Of a stretch of 39,548 nt of DNA, positions 1-10,300 are shown one piece after another; within the stretch, counting starts at the first letter, position 1, and every line of letters starts with the position of its first letter. A program made the translations under genes and the position numbers. The notes below the pieces were generated by a model. That model was not told the DNA's origin. It made no database searches and was given only the letters and a program-made list of their open reading frames with translations. The DNA comes from Biscogniauxia marginata (Eukaryota; Ascomycota; Sordariomycetes; Xylariales; Xylariaceae): the NCBI GenBank assembly GCA_022695795.1, contig MU404242.1, forward strand, positions 1 through 39,548, in the 5' to 3' direction.

Positions 1-56
1 TTTATATTCTTTTCGCTCGTTTGTTCGGTGTTTTTTGTTTTGATTTTCCTCCCCGT

Positions 57-103
57 GGGGGGGGGGGGGGGGGGGGGGGCGGGGGGGGGGGGGGGCCCCC
101 CCC
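57..103. repeat. G/C homopolymer block inside a SET2 intron
   Basis: On the plus strand there are 23 G (57-79), one C, 15 G (81-95) and 8 C (96-103). The block starts 9 nt inside the presumed intron that interrupts the SRI domain of SET2. The G run and the following C run could pair as a hairpin, and the G runs could form a quadruplex. Run lengths in such sequence are often wrong in assemblies. Confidence 0.9.
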
Positions 104-112
104 AAGTCATAC

Positions 113-2181
113 TGTATTCTCATAGATCTTCATCTGTTTCTCAATTGGTAGAGAGCGCCACTTCTCCTTCTTCACTTCCTGTGTGGGTGTGCTGGCTTGC
201 GGGGTTTGCGATGCAGATCTCCTAGGTGCAGTGTCCGTTTTGGTAAGTGAATCAATTATGAGCTGTAGTGTCTTCTGCTCTTGGGCTGCTTTGGACGGGC
301 CCTTTGGCTGTGACGGGGCTGTGTCGGGTGCGGGTGCAGTTGGCTTCTGCCATGTTGTGACGCCAGTCTTAGTGTAGTAATACAGGCTTCCACGCTTATC
401 GGTTGCTGTAAACCAGCCGGGCGGGAGATTGACAGGTGCAGGTCGGCGAATTCGTTGGTTGTTGTAAAAATTGGGATTGCGCTGAGGAATATTGCTGCGA
501 GGACCCTTGGGGATGTTGTCGGGGAGAGTAAAGACGGTTTTGATGAGCGGTTCTTCTGTACGGTTACCCCTGCGCTCCTCGAAAGAATTTACCGACTGCG
601 TATTGGGCGTTGTGCTTGCGTTGGGGTCAAGCTTCTTTCGGGGGATCCGATACGCTACCTCCAATTTACTCCATTCGTCCAGGAGACGCGAGGACTCTGC
701 TGCAACATCTTCGTGCTCTGATTTGGTCAAGGACTGGATGGCGGACTCGATGTTGGAATCCACTATCTTGTTCTTGGTCAAGCGAGGGAACTTGTAGAGA
801 ATGTCGAGGATTTGGAGGACAACATTGTGGTCTTCAATGAACGTGTTTAGCGCCGACTTCAGGATCTGGTACCCGTGCATTTGCACAACCCTGTTGCGTA
901 CTCGGTCGTCATCGCAGTGCTGAATGCGTTGCAGCAACTTGACAGCGATCCATTTCTCTTTGCACTGCATAAGGGTGGCCATGACCTTGGTTACGCCTCT
1001 CTCGTCCAGACCGCGAGCTTGCACGCTATTAACGTACTCCTCATCTTCTTCTCCAACCTTCTTTTTCCGGGGCTTCTTGGCGACTGCAGTGTCCCAGCCG
1101 TCGCCGTCGTCGATCCCGAGAGCTTCGATGGTTGCATCGGACAGTTTCGTAGCACGACCTGTCTGGGTCTTACCCCCGATATATCCCATGCAATTTGGTT
1201 CACCGCAGTAGCATGGCTGGGGGTCAGCACCATACCTGTCAACATTGTAATTGAAGACTAGCTCCTCGCCCGACTGGATTTTTCGCTGCGCGAAAATGCC
1301 CATACGAAGCTTGTTTCCAACTACCCATTTGTCCACGTAGCAGTTAGGGTTGCATGAGTGATTGCAGAAGCGACCGAGATTGCCTTTTTTGGTAGCATCT
1401 ACGAATTCGTTTTTGGTCAGGGACATGAAATAGAAATGCTTGATACCCTCCTTGTCGTACTGGATCATGCGTCGCCGGAAGGTGGGCTCATTGATGACCT
1501 CGCCGATGTATTCGAAGATGAAGTCATGGGCCTGGAGATCTCGATTTGCTCGTAGTCCGAAGCCCTTCTTGCCGGTGTTGATGACGGAGACATCAGCGTA
1601 CTGCTTGCGCTGGAACCGCTGGTTTTCACAGGCATTTCCACAATTGCAATCGCGGTCGACACATTCCATCTTGGTGGCCCGATTGATACAGTCTGAGTCT
1701 TCGCCGCAGGCGTGGTTAATGCCATCCCCTGAAACATGCCCATTAGCGCTCCACAGCCCTCGTTACTCGGCAGGTTGGGGTACCTACGCCAATCTTCGGT
1801 GCAATCGCAGTCCAGCGCATCGTGTTCGGTTGCTCCGAGTGACTTGGACCCGTAAAGACAATCTGGAATTAGCTGGAAGCGGTCGCAGGACGCGGCGGTG
1901 ACGTCGGGTTCGTCGGTATAGAGAGTTGCTGGTCGGGGTACAACTTTGTGCGAGGCCTTGCGGGCGAGTTTCGGGGGCTGGCTGGCATCGGGCGTCGATG
2001 CACTATCACTACGAGCCTTGGGCCCGTCGGGAGACATGCTCTGCGACCTGGAACCCTTGCTACCATTCGGTGTTGACGCCGCGCTGTCGTTCTCCTTCTT
2101 GACCGTAGGTTCCTGAGTCACGGAAGCAGCCTCGACAGTAAGGCCTTCCAGACCATCCTTGATGCGTTCTTCGTCCTCCAT
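113..2181 (-). CDS. SET2: SET2 histone H3 lysine-36 methyltransferase, 3' partial
   Basis: This enzyme methylates histone H3 on Lys36 during RNA polymerase II elongation. The visible exons are 2181-1788 and 1728-113. The 59-nt intron 1787-1729 (GTAGGT...CAG, phase 1) joins CDCTEDW to [14 protein letters not shown] and restores the AWS cysteine cluster (about residues 124-170). The SET domain spans about 176-293, with NHSCNPN at 254-260 and FNYN near 290. The post-SET motif CYCGEPNC follows at about 304-311. A TFIIS-like helical segment lies at about 376-490 and a WW domain (LPPGWF...TTW) at about 566-594. The last visible residues, [17 protein letters not shown] (to 670), resemble the start of the SRI domain that binds the Pol II tail. 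The open frame stops two codons later, but GTATGA at 112-107 is a good donor. I infer the rest of SRI lies beyond the window edge. The start is the first ATG of the open frame. Confidence 0.95.
1729..1787 (-). other. SET2 intron 1 (59 nt)
   Basis: The donor is GTAGGT, a CTAAT-like branch site lies just upstream of the acceptor, and the acceptor is TTTCAG. Removing it rebuilds the AWS zinc-binding motif exactly, so this is one of the safest splice calls in the window. Confidence 0.93.
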
Positions 2182-3155
2182 CTCCGCGTCTCCAGCCAGC
2201 GTTGTTGTTGGGCGTGTTAGGTTGTGGCGTGACAGGAAGACTACTCAGGAGGGTCAAGGTCCACGAAGAGAGGGTGCTCGATCAGGGAGCTAGCTTAGCG
2301 GATTGGGTAATGGGGGCAATCGAACGGGGCGGGTCTATCGTCAATGTATCTGCCGAGTGATGGGGGATTCGTTTTGCGCCCATGTAGGAGTACGTGGTGG
2401 GATAGGAAAAGAGGGAGAATTGCGAGGACGGGAGAGGGAGAGTGGATGGAGCTGGAGTGCCGAGGAGGACGGTGCTATCTGGTATACGATGTTTGCGGCA
2501 TGGCAATCGGAGCGCGTACCAATTGCAATATTAGGACGGGCATATACAATTTTTTTTCATGCACAGTGACACCAGTCTCTACTTTAGACGTATTAGTGTT
2601 TTGCTAGGAGTTCATTTGTGGTTCTGCTGCACGAAGCAGAAATTGGAAATATCCTGCCGTCGCGGTCGTCGCAGGAACAAAAAAAAAGATATGGAAAAAA
2701 AAAAAAGGATTGAGCTGGCTGCCAGCCGCCGAGGTGGAAGCGTGATCAATTGAAACCCCCGTTTTTTCTAATCAGCCTTAGCAGATGCAATTATCAGGAA
2801 GAGACCTAGCTTGTTCCACCAGCCCACCTACTCAAATTGGCACCTTCCAAAGGCCTTCCACCAGTATTCAATGCTGATTTTCTAATTGTCCGTGTTACCA
2901 CTTCACCTGCAATCATTATCCATCCTCCTACTAGTCATTAGGTATTCGTTCATTCCAAGTTGGCAGTGTACGTTTCCCTCCGTCCGGTTTGCCTAGGTCA
3001 TAGTATGCTACCTACTGTCTCGAGAGATGTGCTACGTCGCACTTTTCGGGTCTCTTCTTGAATCGAGGACGGCCAACACTATTATTAGGAGAGGCTTCCG
3101 AGGTTGGCTGTGCCCGTACGGCTTAAATCTTCAGTGTAAACCCAGACTAACTCTT

Positions 3156-3180
3156 CATTATCCATTATCCATTATCCATT
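3156..3180. repeat. (CATTATC)n tandem repeat, about 3.6 copies
   Basis: Three full 7-nt units plus a partial copy, with no mismatch. Confidence 0.9.
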
Positions 3181-3727
3181 GTACCTCCACGAATTCTTTC
3201 GAGGTATCCCCGAATCTAAATCTTTGGGTATCAGGCCTTTTTCTTTTCTTTTTTTCTTCTTCTTCTTCTTCTCTCCCTCCTGGGCGACTATTGGATATAC
3301 CATATCGGATTCGACAGACTTGGCGCATTCGCGAAAGCGGCAGTAGTGTAGGGCCTCCATCTACCTAATTTGATATCCTCCGGAGGATCAGGTACCTAAA
3401 GTACCTACCTTTACGTACCGTCTCTACCGACGGTTAGTGTACGATGCTTCGGGCCAGCAACACCGTAGTGAACCCCTCATTGACCCACGTTGTCAATTGA
3501 TCGAACACCCAAATTCTCTTGCAACCTAGATTTGAATAGAGTCGTTCATGCGGGTGACCAACATGGCATTATTAGCAGATGCCTCCAGTCTTAGGCACGT
3601 CAACTCCCAAGGGTCTCGACTATGACGAGTTGTACATGAGTGGGTCCCCCTATGAAAAGCTGCCAACTCATTGTGCATAGAAGAGCCTGGAGTTGAAGCA
3701 AAAAGGCGGTATGTGAGCTGGCACCGG

Positions 3728-3739
3728 TATATATATAAA
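3728..3739 (+). promoter_or_regulatory. TATA-like element
   Basis: TATATATATAAA lies about 70 nt upstream of a cluster of three ATGs (3795, 3802, 3809). Two of these begin short ORFs with hydrophobic N-termini. Whether it drives transcription cannot be told from sequence. Confidence 0.3.
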
Positions 3740-3794
3740 GGGAAGAATCCGATGTAGTCGGGTTGGAAAAGTCGCTCAACCTGCACCCCCAAAC

Positions 3795-3917
3795 ATGCAA
3801 AATGCAAAATGGCTCCTTTTGGCCGCTTCTTCCTTCTCGTCTGGCTCCCGGCATGCGCCAGCGACTTTTATAGTCCAAGACGGGCCATCATATTGCGGCT
3901 CGAGTCTTGACAGATGA
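3795..3917 (+). CDS. candidate small secreted-type ORF(s), doubtful
   Basis: The ORF from 3795 (40 codons, starting MQNAKWLLLAASSFSSG) and an overlapping ORF from 3809 (33 codons, starting MAPFGRFFLLVWLPACAS, ending at 3910) both begin like signal peptides. Both follow a TATA-like run. A third frame then stays open to 4098. No splice pair that joins the frames cleanly was found. This could be a small secreted protein, a frameshifted relic or chance. I do not recognise the sequence. Confidence 0.2.
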   Translation: MQNAKWLLLAASSFSSGSRHAPATFIVQDGPSYCGSSLDR

Positions 3918-4850
3918 CGAACTCGTGATCTGTGCTTATCGCCCTGGTCTGAAGACTCTCGGAAGCCTTCTCAGCAGTCTGATTGGCGAGCGCTCAGTCA
4001 TTCTCGGCCAGTTAGGCGGCCTTCTTTGGGGCCGCTACCGGGCTTACAAGACTTGGAAGGCTGCAGGGCCAGCGAAGCACTGGGGGAATGGCCAATGAGA
4101 CTCTGAGTCTCTTCCCAAATGAAGCCTTGGTTACGCGGGGGCTAATAAGAGTTCAGTCCAATGCTTATTTTGTTCCCATCTCTAGTCGCCTTGTGTCGCT
4201 CACCGTCGTGGCCCAAGGCGGTGTGGGAAGATGAGGAAGCCAGCTACGACCACCAACAGAGAGTGCTGTAATTATGGTGGTGTGGATGGGGGACCGTCTC
4301 CGGCAGGAAAAGAAAACGGCCTAAGTCAGGCGACCCGATTTGTCTAAGTGGTCAGCGGGATTGGCTTACAGGCGACAACCCGGTCCCCTCTGCGCATCTG
4401 CAAGAGGAAGAGGCTGCATAATGTCAGTCCACTCAATTACGGAGCCGGAACCTGATGGTTGCATTGGATATGCATGCGATTCCCTTATGGAATATATTCC
4501 TCAGATGACCTGCTGGTTAGGTGCGGCAAGGTTGCGCGACTCGCACGTTTAGGCTCTTGTGGTCTTGCATGAGCTAAGGTGAAGGAGAGAAGCCTCCCTG
4601 AGCGCAGATCTGGGGCAACACGGTGCTTGTTGTGTGGTTCGACCGATTATCTCTCTCTCGCACCCTATCTATCTCTCCCTACCTTGTCTGCTTGTCTCAA
4701 AAAAAACTGGACTGGCACTATACAGTTACAGTCGCTCTCGTTGGGCAGCGCGGGGGGTAACTAATTAGAAGCAAGTCGAGTTGCTTGCTTGTAATTGTTG
4801 TTGTTCAGTTTGTCTGGGTCGCCGCATGAAGAGAAAAGAAATGCATGAAT

Positions 4851-4927
4851 AAAGAAAAAGAAAAAAGGAAGGAAAAGAGGAAAAAGGAAAGGGAGGAAAG
4901 AAAAGAGAAAAAAAGAAAAGAAAGAAA
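4851..4927 (+). repeat. 77-nt pure purine (A/G) tract
   Basis: There is no pyrimidine on the plus strand from 4851 to 4927. Such tracts can form triplex DNA in vitro and are common in fungal promoters. Confidence 0.9.
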
Positions 4928-5725
4928 CAAGAGAGAAACGCAGATGATCGAACTATACCCAAGTTCGCTGACTTTGCTTGCTGGCTCTTCCTACCTCTGG
5001 TCCGCCCTTATATGATCATTGCATTGCTTGCTTGCTACCAAGTCGCTTGTGCGAGGAGAGAAACTTGGGGGAGACTTTCGATCGGGGGCAGGCCAAATTT
5101 ACCTACCTTACCTAACCTATCAAGTCGACCTTAACAATTATTTTTTCTAACAATACCTACCCTCAGACCTACCTAGCAGACCAGACCCTCCCTCCTCCAA
5201 TATCTCTCCGGGCCGCCCTGGTCATAGCAACACAACTGCACAAAAAATCGACCGTCCGGCCGCTGCGCTCGCTATACACCCTTGTCCGGTACCAGACGCA
5301 ACGCAACGCTACCCTACGCTGGGATCGCCCGCGCAACACTCTCTCAACGACCACGGTTCGCTCCTTACTACTTTCGTTTCTTGTACAACTCAACTCACCT
5401 GGAACTGAGACACACGTTCGCTTTCCCTCCCGGCTCTTCTCGCAAGAGACGCGCGCTTGGCCTGTTCAATTTTGCGCGCGTCTTTCCGTCCTCTCGCGAG
5501 TCTGCCACGCCCTCCCTGGCCCCTCGAAGACCCCGGGACCAGTCGCTCCCTGTTCTTGCCTAGCTCTCTATCTATCTGAATATTACCTTGTCACTGCCAC
5601 TACGGGAGGCCTGGACCTCCGGGCAGACCAGACCAGTCTGTTGCGGTCCGCACAATACCATCCCAGTCTTTGCCTTGCGAATAGTTGCCTCCCTAGGTCT
5701 TCACTTTTAGTTCTATCTGCTTCAA

Positions 5726-5794
5726 ATGAGTTACTTGCGACTTTGCTGGCGAAACCTCTTTGTCTTCCCGCCTACCTCTCCTGCCCCTCCATAG
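5726..5794 (+). promoter_or_regulatory. upstream ORF of 22 codons before the AT-hook gene
   Basis: An ATG at 5726 opens a frame that ends at TAG 5792-5794, 15 nt before the main ATG at 5810. If the transcript starts upstream of 5726, ribosomes would meet this uORF first. Its peptide starts MSYLRLCWRN. Confidence 0.45.
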
Positions 5795-5809
5795 ACCCAG
5801 CCGCTCGCC

Positions 5810-6914
5810 ATGGATACTACGTTTTCAGATGACGAGAAGGTATATCTTCACACAGACCCCATGCTATTGCCCGACTAACCAGCTCTATTGCAGCGGTTCG
5901 TCCTGGCCGAGATGATCAAGGTCAGCACCATAGACGTGCATACGCTAGTCAACTTTATCAGGGCTCACAATGTCGAGCCCAACTGGATGTCCATGCAGCT
6001 TCCCGGCGGTGCGTATCTGCTGAACACCTCTCACAGTCCCCTATTCCCTAATCATAGTAGGCCGCAATATGAACCAGTGCCTTGGGGCAGTCGAAAACAT
6101 GTTCCATGTTAAATTCCCACCACCGAACTTATCAAACTTCAAGCGCAAGTCACTAAGCGACCTGGTCGACCACCCCGCGAAGAGACAGGCCGTGATGGCA
6201 CCCGTCGAACCCCCTCTAGCTCCAGCCCGCGTCATACAGCCGCGGCCTCCGCCTCCAAATGGCTATTCGCCGGCACCCTCTATCGGCAACAGCCCGGCTT
6301 CCACGACGACGATGACGACGACAGGCAAGAAGCGCGGCCGGCCTTCCAAGGCGGACAAGGAAGCTCAAGCTCAGGCCCGCGCGGCCTACTCGCGACCAAC
6401 AGAATATGCGCCCATAACTCCCGCGCCACTAGCACCGATTCAGCCGCTGCGCGAGTTCGCATCCTCCCCGGGTTACGAAATAGCGGGCAGTTCAGCCGAC
6501 CAGAATCCCAGAAAGCGCCCGAGACCTAATCCGGCGGGCAGTCCTAGGCAGGCAAGCAGTTCGTACCCCTTAGCCTCACCGGCGTCTACTACAGGCACAC
6601 CGCGCGCCCTCCCGGAACCTTTAGAACAGGTTGAAAGGGCAAATCTATCCCCCCGCGATCGGGGGTCGGTTCCCTTGGATTCACGATCACCACCACTCCC
6701 TTCGTACATGCAACAAGAGCTATCGCAAACGCATACCCACTTACAACCCCGGACGCAACCTCCTATTCCTATTCAGCCTTCACCCAGGCCTCCGCAACCA
6801 TATGATCATTACAGAGGTCCAGATCCAATATTTCCAGATAGAGACCGGACAAGGAGCATGCCGGATCAGCTTCCCAGAGACACTCCGGCATCCCCAGTTG
6901 TAAATCGAGGTTAA
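5810..6914 (+). CDS. AT-hook protein with Myb-like N-terminal segment, 332 aa
   Basis: The exons are 5810-5839, 5894-6008 and 6061-6914. Intron 1 (54 nt, GTATAT...CAG, phase 0) has an ACTAAC branch site. Intron 2 (52 nt, GTGCGT...TAG, phase 1) joins LPGG to RNMNQC. The N-terminal 10-62 region, with WMSMQLPGGRNMNQC at its end, looks like a short Myb/SANT-type helical unit; that is my inference. A clear AT-hook, KKRGRPSK, lies at 138-145, followed by basic residues. The rest is Pro/Ser/Arg-rich and probably disordered. The likely role is nuclear, binding AT-rich DNA. I do not recognise a named orthologue. The start ATG sits after a long C/T-rich leader with a uORF; the first exon codes for only 10 residues. 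Confidence 0.8.
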
Positions 6915-8141
6915 GACGGGTCGCGTTATAGCTGACGAATTTCGATATTGAATCGATTATAACTCATGGCTGGCGTCTTGGGCTTTACGAAAATATTCTT
7001 AGTTGTTTAAGTGTACGAAGTGTTTGGAAAGGAAACGAATTGCTGCTTGGCGTTATTACCAGGCCTATATAACCTTCTCCGGCTGATGGCTTCCCTACAA
7101 CATTTAGCGGTCCTCAATGCCATTGGTTTTATCGCCTGTGTCCGATATTTATTTTCTAGCAAGATTCGGTGCATAGCGCGACTTCAATTCTTCATCCGGG
7201 GGCGTCTAGCATGCGAAGCCATAGGGACATCGAAAAGGCCACCTTTCGTTGCAGCATTTACAGGCCAGTTCTATTTCCTGGCTATACGCCACAACAATCC
7301 GCCCTGAGCGTTACAAATTATCCATCTGTATATTAGTTGAAAGAGGCGTTACATTGGTTATTATAGGTATGGGCGGGTTTGCGGTTACGATACATATGTC
7401 TATGTATGAGGTACGCAATGATCAACAAAAATATCTTGGGAACGCCTACTCGTCCGACCTGTTCGTGGCGTGATGATGTACTCCATAGAAGTCTGACTGA
7501 CATCTGGTGACTTTTGAGAGATATTGTATCAAAACCTTTGATCTTGGAAACATATACCCTATGTTTCAGTCCATGGGGACATTCAGAAATTATAGGTGCT
7601 TCAGTTCTTCGCGAAAGGGAGAAAAAAAAAGGCGGCATACGAGTGTTTATCTAGGATCAAAATCGATAGCAACACTACGCTACAAAATCACAATCCAGCT
7701 ACTACTCATCCTACTCAGTCTTTCGGGAATATTTCTAGTTCCCATCTGTGTCCGTATCAGATCCACCCACCAGCTACTTAAGAGATCGCCTCAAGTCCAT
7801 CTTCCTATCTGCAGTGACGCTGGGTTCTCAGAGTTAAAAGGGTTGGCCCGCACCCTCGGCTTATTTCAGCTTATTGGAGCTTCCGTTTTGCCCCAACAAA
7901 AATAAAATCTTGAAAGCGGGATACAGAAAATAAAACAAAAGTTCGCGATAACGCACGCCAGAAAAATGAAATAGAAATAAAAAAATATTTGCCTTGGCCT
8001 CGCCATTGTTGTTTCATCGCCCGTGAGAACCACATAGAGGAGTAACTGGGTGCATAGAGAGTCCAGTTGACACAAACACGCATAAAATCCTCAAAATTAT
8101 TAGCGAGAAACGTCATGGCCCGGAGAAAATAATAATTATAG

Positions 8142-8162
8142 TAATAATAATAATAATAATAA
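8142..8162. repeat. (TAA)n microsatellite
   Basis: Seven TAA units in a row. Confidence 0.9.
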
Positions 8163-8249
8163 CTCATAATAATTAAAACAGTTAAGTGGACGGTTCAGTC
8201 TTTCACATAGACACATCAAGTTGAGCGATTTAGATCACCAAGTTTGTGC

Positions 8250-8267
8250 TTATTATTATTATTATTA
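8250..8267. repeat. (TTA)n microsatellite
   Basis: Six TTA units. Together with the TAA repeat about 90 nt upstream it forms an imperfect inverted pair. Confidence 0.85.
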
Positions 8268-9658
8268 CCTACCTATCTACATAGGGCCCATTAAAAGGGG
8301 TTGTAAATTTTCGGTATTCCTGGCATGGAGAGCCAGATCCTTCCTACCTACTGGTGGAAATTAGACACCATCAGCAAAAATGGATGTGTGGGTGTGTGTG
8401 TATATGTGTATGTGTCCCGCCGAAGGCAACTGATGAGCAGCAACGTACACTAGGTAAAGTCGAGAAGGGGGGAATTAAGGCTGCTGCCCCCCACACTTTC
8501 CTGCATTATAGGACAAAAGTCGAGATACAACACTGCCCAATACCTTACCTACACAGAGAAGCTCTTATGCTGGAGAGAGCACCGGAGGACCCGCGCTATA
8601 CCCCGGGGGGAGGAGGTATAGACTGTTAGTTACCCGGCTACTTACCTAAATGTATGTATGTACCTACGGCACATGGCACCGCCACCATGCGAGGCGTATC
8701 TTGGGCGTGCGGAGCATCAACAACATTGGAAACGATACGAGCATACTCTGTACCCCCATACATAACGTGTGGCTCCCCGGGGGAGGAGAGGGGGGCGCTA
8801 GATCATGGCTCCACACGACTTCTCTGACAAGCCGACGGCCCTCTGTACCTTACTGTTAGTATCGTTGGTACTAATTACGTAGGTGTATGTACCTTTGTAA
8901 CAAGCAAGATAGGATTATTAATGCGTAGGTACCTACCTACTATACTCTGACCAACTCAAGACTCGATAATAGTCTTTCAATATCTCTCTTATTATTATTA
9001 ATGCAAAAAGCCTTTTTCTTTTTTTTTTCTTTTTTTTTGACTTCCAAGTAATCTTCCTCGCTTAGGATGGAGGGAGAGAGATAGAAAAAGGATCGGCTCG
9101 GTGCATTTATAAAAATATCGCTGCCGACCCCGGACGAAATTTGGCGATGATCAAGTTACCGTAGGTAGTATGTAGTTTAGGTATGTACTATAGGTACTAT
9201 GTAGGTACTATTTTCTGAGCGCCGCGTTGCAGGGTCGGCGTCCGTGCAAAAAAAGTAAAAATATACCCCTTCCCCCCTCTCCCCCTCCCCCTTCTTAGCT
9301 CCGTCTACTCCGGGTCTGGTACGCCTTTTCTATTTTTCGTAGGTAGTGTTACTACTGTGGTGTATGGAGACGTCCCTGGGATATCCCCTATAGGCCGAGC
9401 GCCGGGGAGAGAAAAAGAAAAAGGGTAGTAAAGCATAACCGCACGCGCATCCTCCTCTCTTCTGGGGGATCTTTTTTTCGGTGAGCTCAACCAATAATAT
9501 GTATGTATCCATTTCGTCACCGGCTTCCCCTGTGCCCGAGGGGGGGGGATGAATAAATACCTAGGGACAGGCAGGTAGGTACTCTTTCATTTTATTTTTA
9601 CTCGCCATGATCTGATGACGAGAAAATCGGAAACTGCATCAAATTTCGGGAGTTTGCT

Positions 9659-9690
9659 TTTCTCTGTCTCTCTCTCTGTCTCTGTCTCTC
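9659..9690. repeat. CT/CTGT-rich microsatellite
   Basis: An imperfect run of TCTC and TGTC units in otherwise unannotated DNA. Confidence 0.75.
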
Positions 9691-10300
9691 GGGCGTTTTC
9701 CCAATATTTGATACAGGGCGGGTAGGCAACGTCTGTGTGTTTGCGCGCGTGCGCCTTTTTGCTTTTCGATCCCTCTTCTGGTTGATGATACCTGCCTCTC
9801 TCACCATCCTCAACTTGTGATTGGCGGCTGGAGCTGAAATATCCCCTTGACTCTACGTGATTGGCCGGCATCCAAGGGGGGAACTATTATTACATGTACC
9901 CGGGTACCGCCGTATTGTTCGGCCAATCAACCCAACTCAACCCCCCTTCTCTGCGCCGCGGGCGGTGCGACGCACGAACTCCTGAGGTTACCAATATCTA
10001 ATCTACATACCACATTTGTAACCACCTTTGTGTCTTACTTCGTTTTTTCCACTTCATGCAGAAATGTCATATGTACCTCATGGACGTTCTTCCTTGTCTC
10101 GAAGTTCCACGGATGGATGGTACGAGGGGGCTGAGAGGGCATCCCATGTCACCCCACAAGGCTAAGCTTCTTATTGCCACCAACCGTCCCTCTACTCTAC
10201 ATAGGGAAATATGTATGTATAAGTAGGTATGTAGGTAGGTATTCGTACCACGTGAGCGAAGAGTGAGGTCAGCCAGCACCGAAGTCATACCTCAACCGGG

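Larger units (their letters stand above)
2182..5809. other. 3.6 kb divergent intergenic region between SET2 and the AT-hook gene
   Basis: No convincing gene is seen. It holds the upstream regions of both flanking genes, (CATTATC)n at 3156-3180, a TTC-rich tract near 3240-3275, a TATA-like run at 3728-3739 with small overlapping ORFs after it, a 77-nt purine-only tract at 4851-4927, and TACCTA motifs near 3390-3420 and 5100-5175. The stretch 5180-5805 is C/T-rich and is probably the promoter and 5' leader of the downstream gene. Confidence 0.7.
6915..10300. other. gene-poor region, part 1
   Basis: This covers the 3' region of the AT-hook gene, then AT-rich sequence with (TAA)n at 8142-8162, (TTA)n at 8250-8267, a CT repeat at about 9659-9690, and many TACCTA/TAGGTA motifs (8268-8280, 8637-8670, 8880-8940, 9160-9210, 10207-10245). 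Open frames are short, mostly lack an ATG, and resemble nothing I know. No gene is supported. Confidence 0.65.

Noticed and set aside
57..95. G-rich runs at both window ends as telomere
   Set aside because: There is no TTAGGG-type repeat; these are plain homopolymers within or beyond genes.
3027..3368. 113-codon plus-strand ORF
   Set aside because: Runs through a TTC microsatellite (FLFFFFSSSSSS) and the CATTATC repeat. The product looks like translated repeat.
4630..4650. TGGTTCGACCG as a possible tRNA T-arm
   Set aside because: No matching acceptor stem, D-arm or anticodon arm around it.
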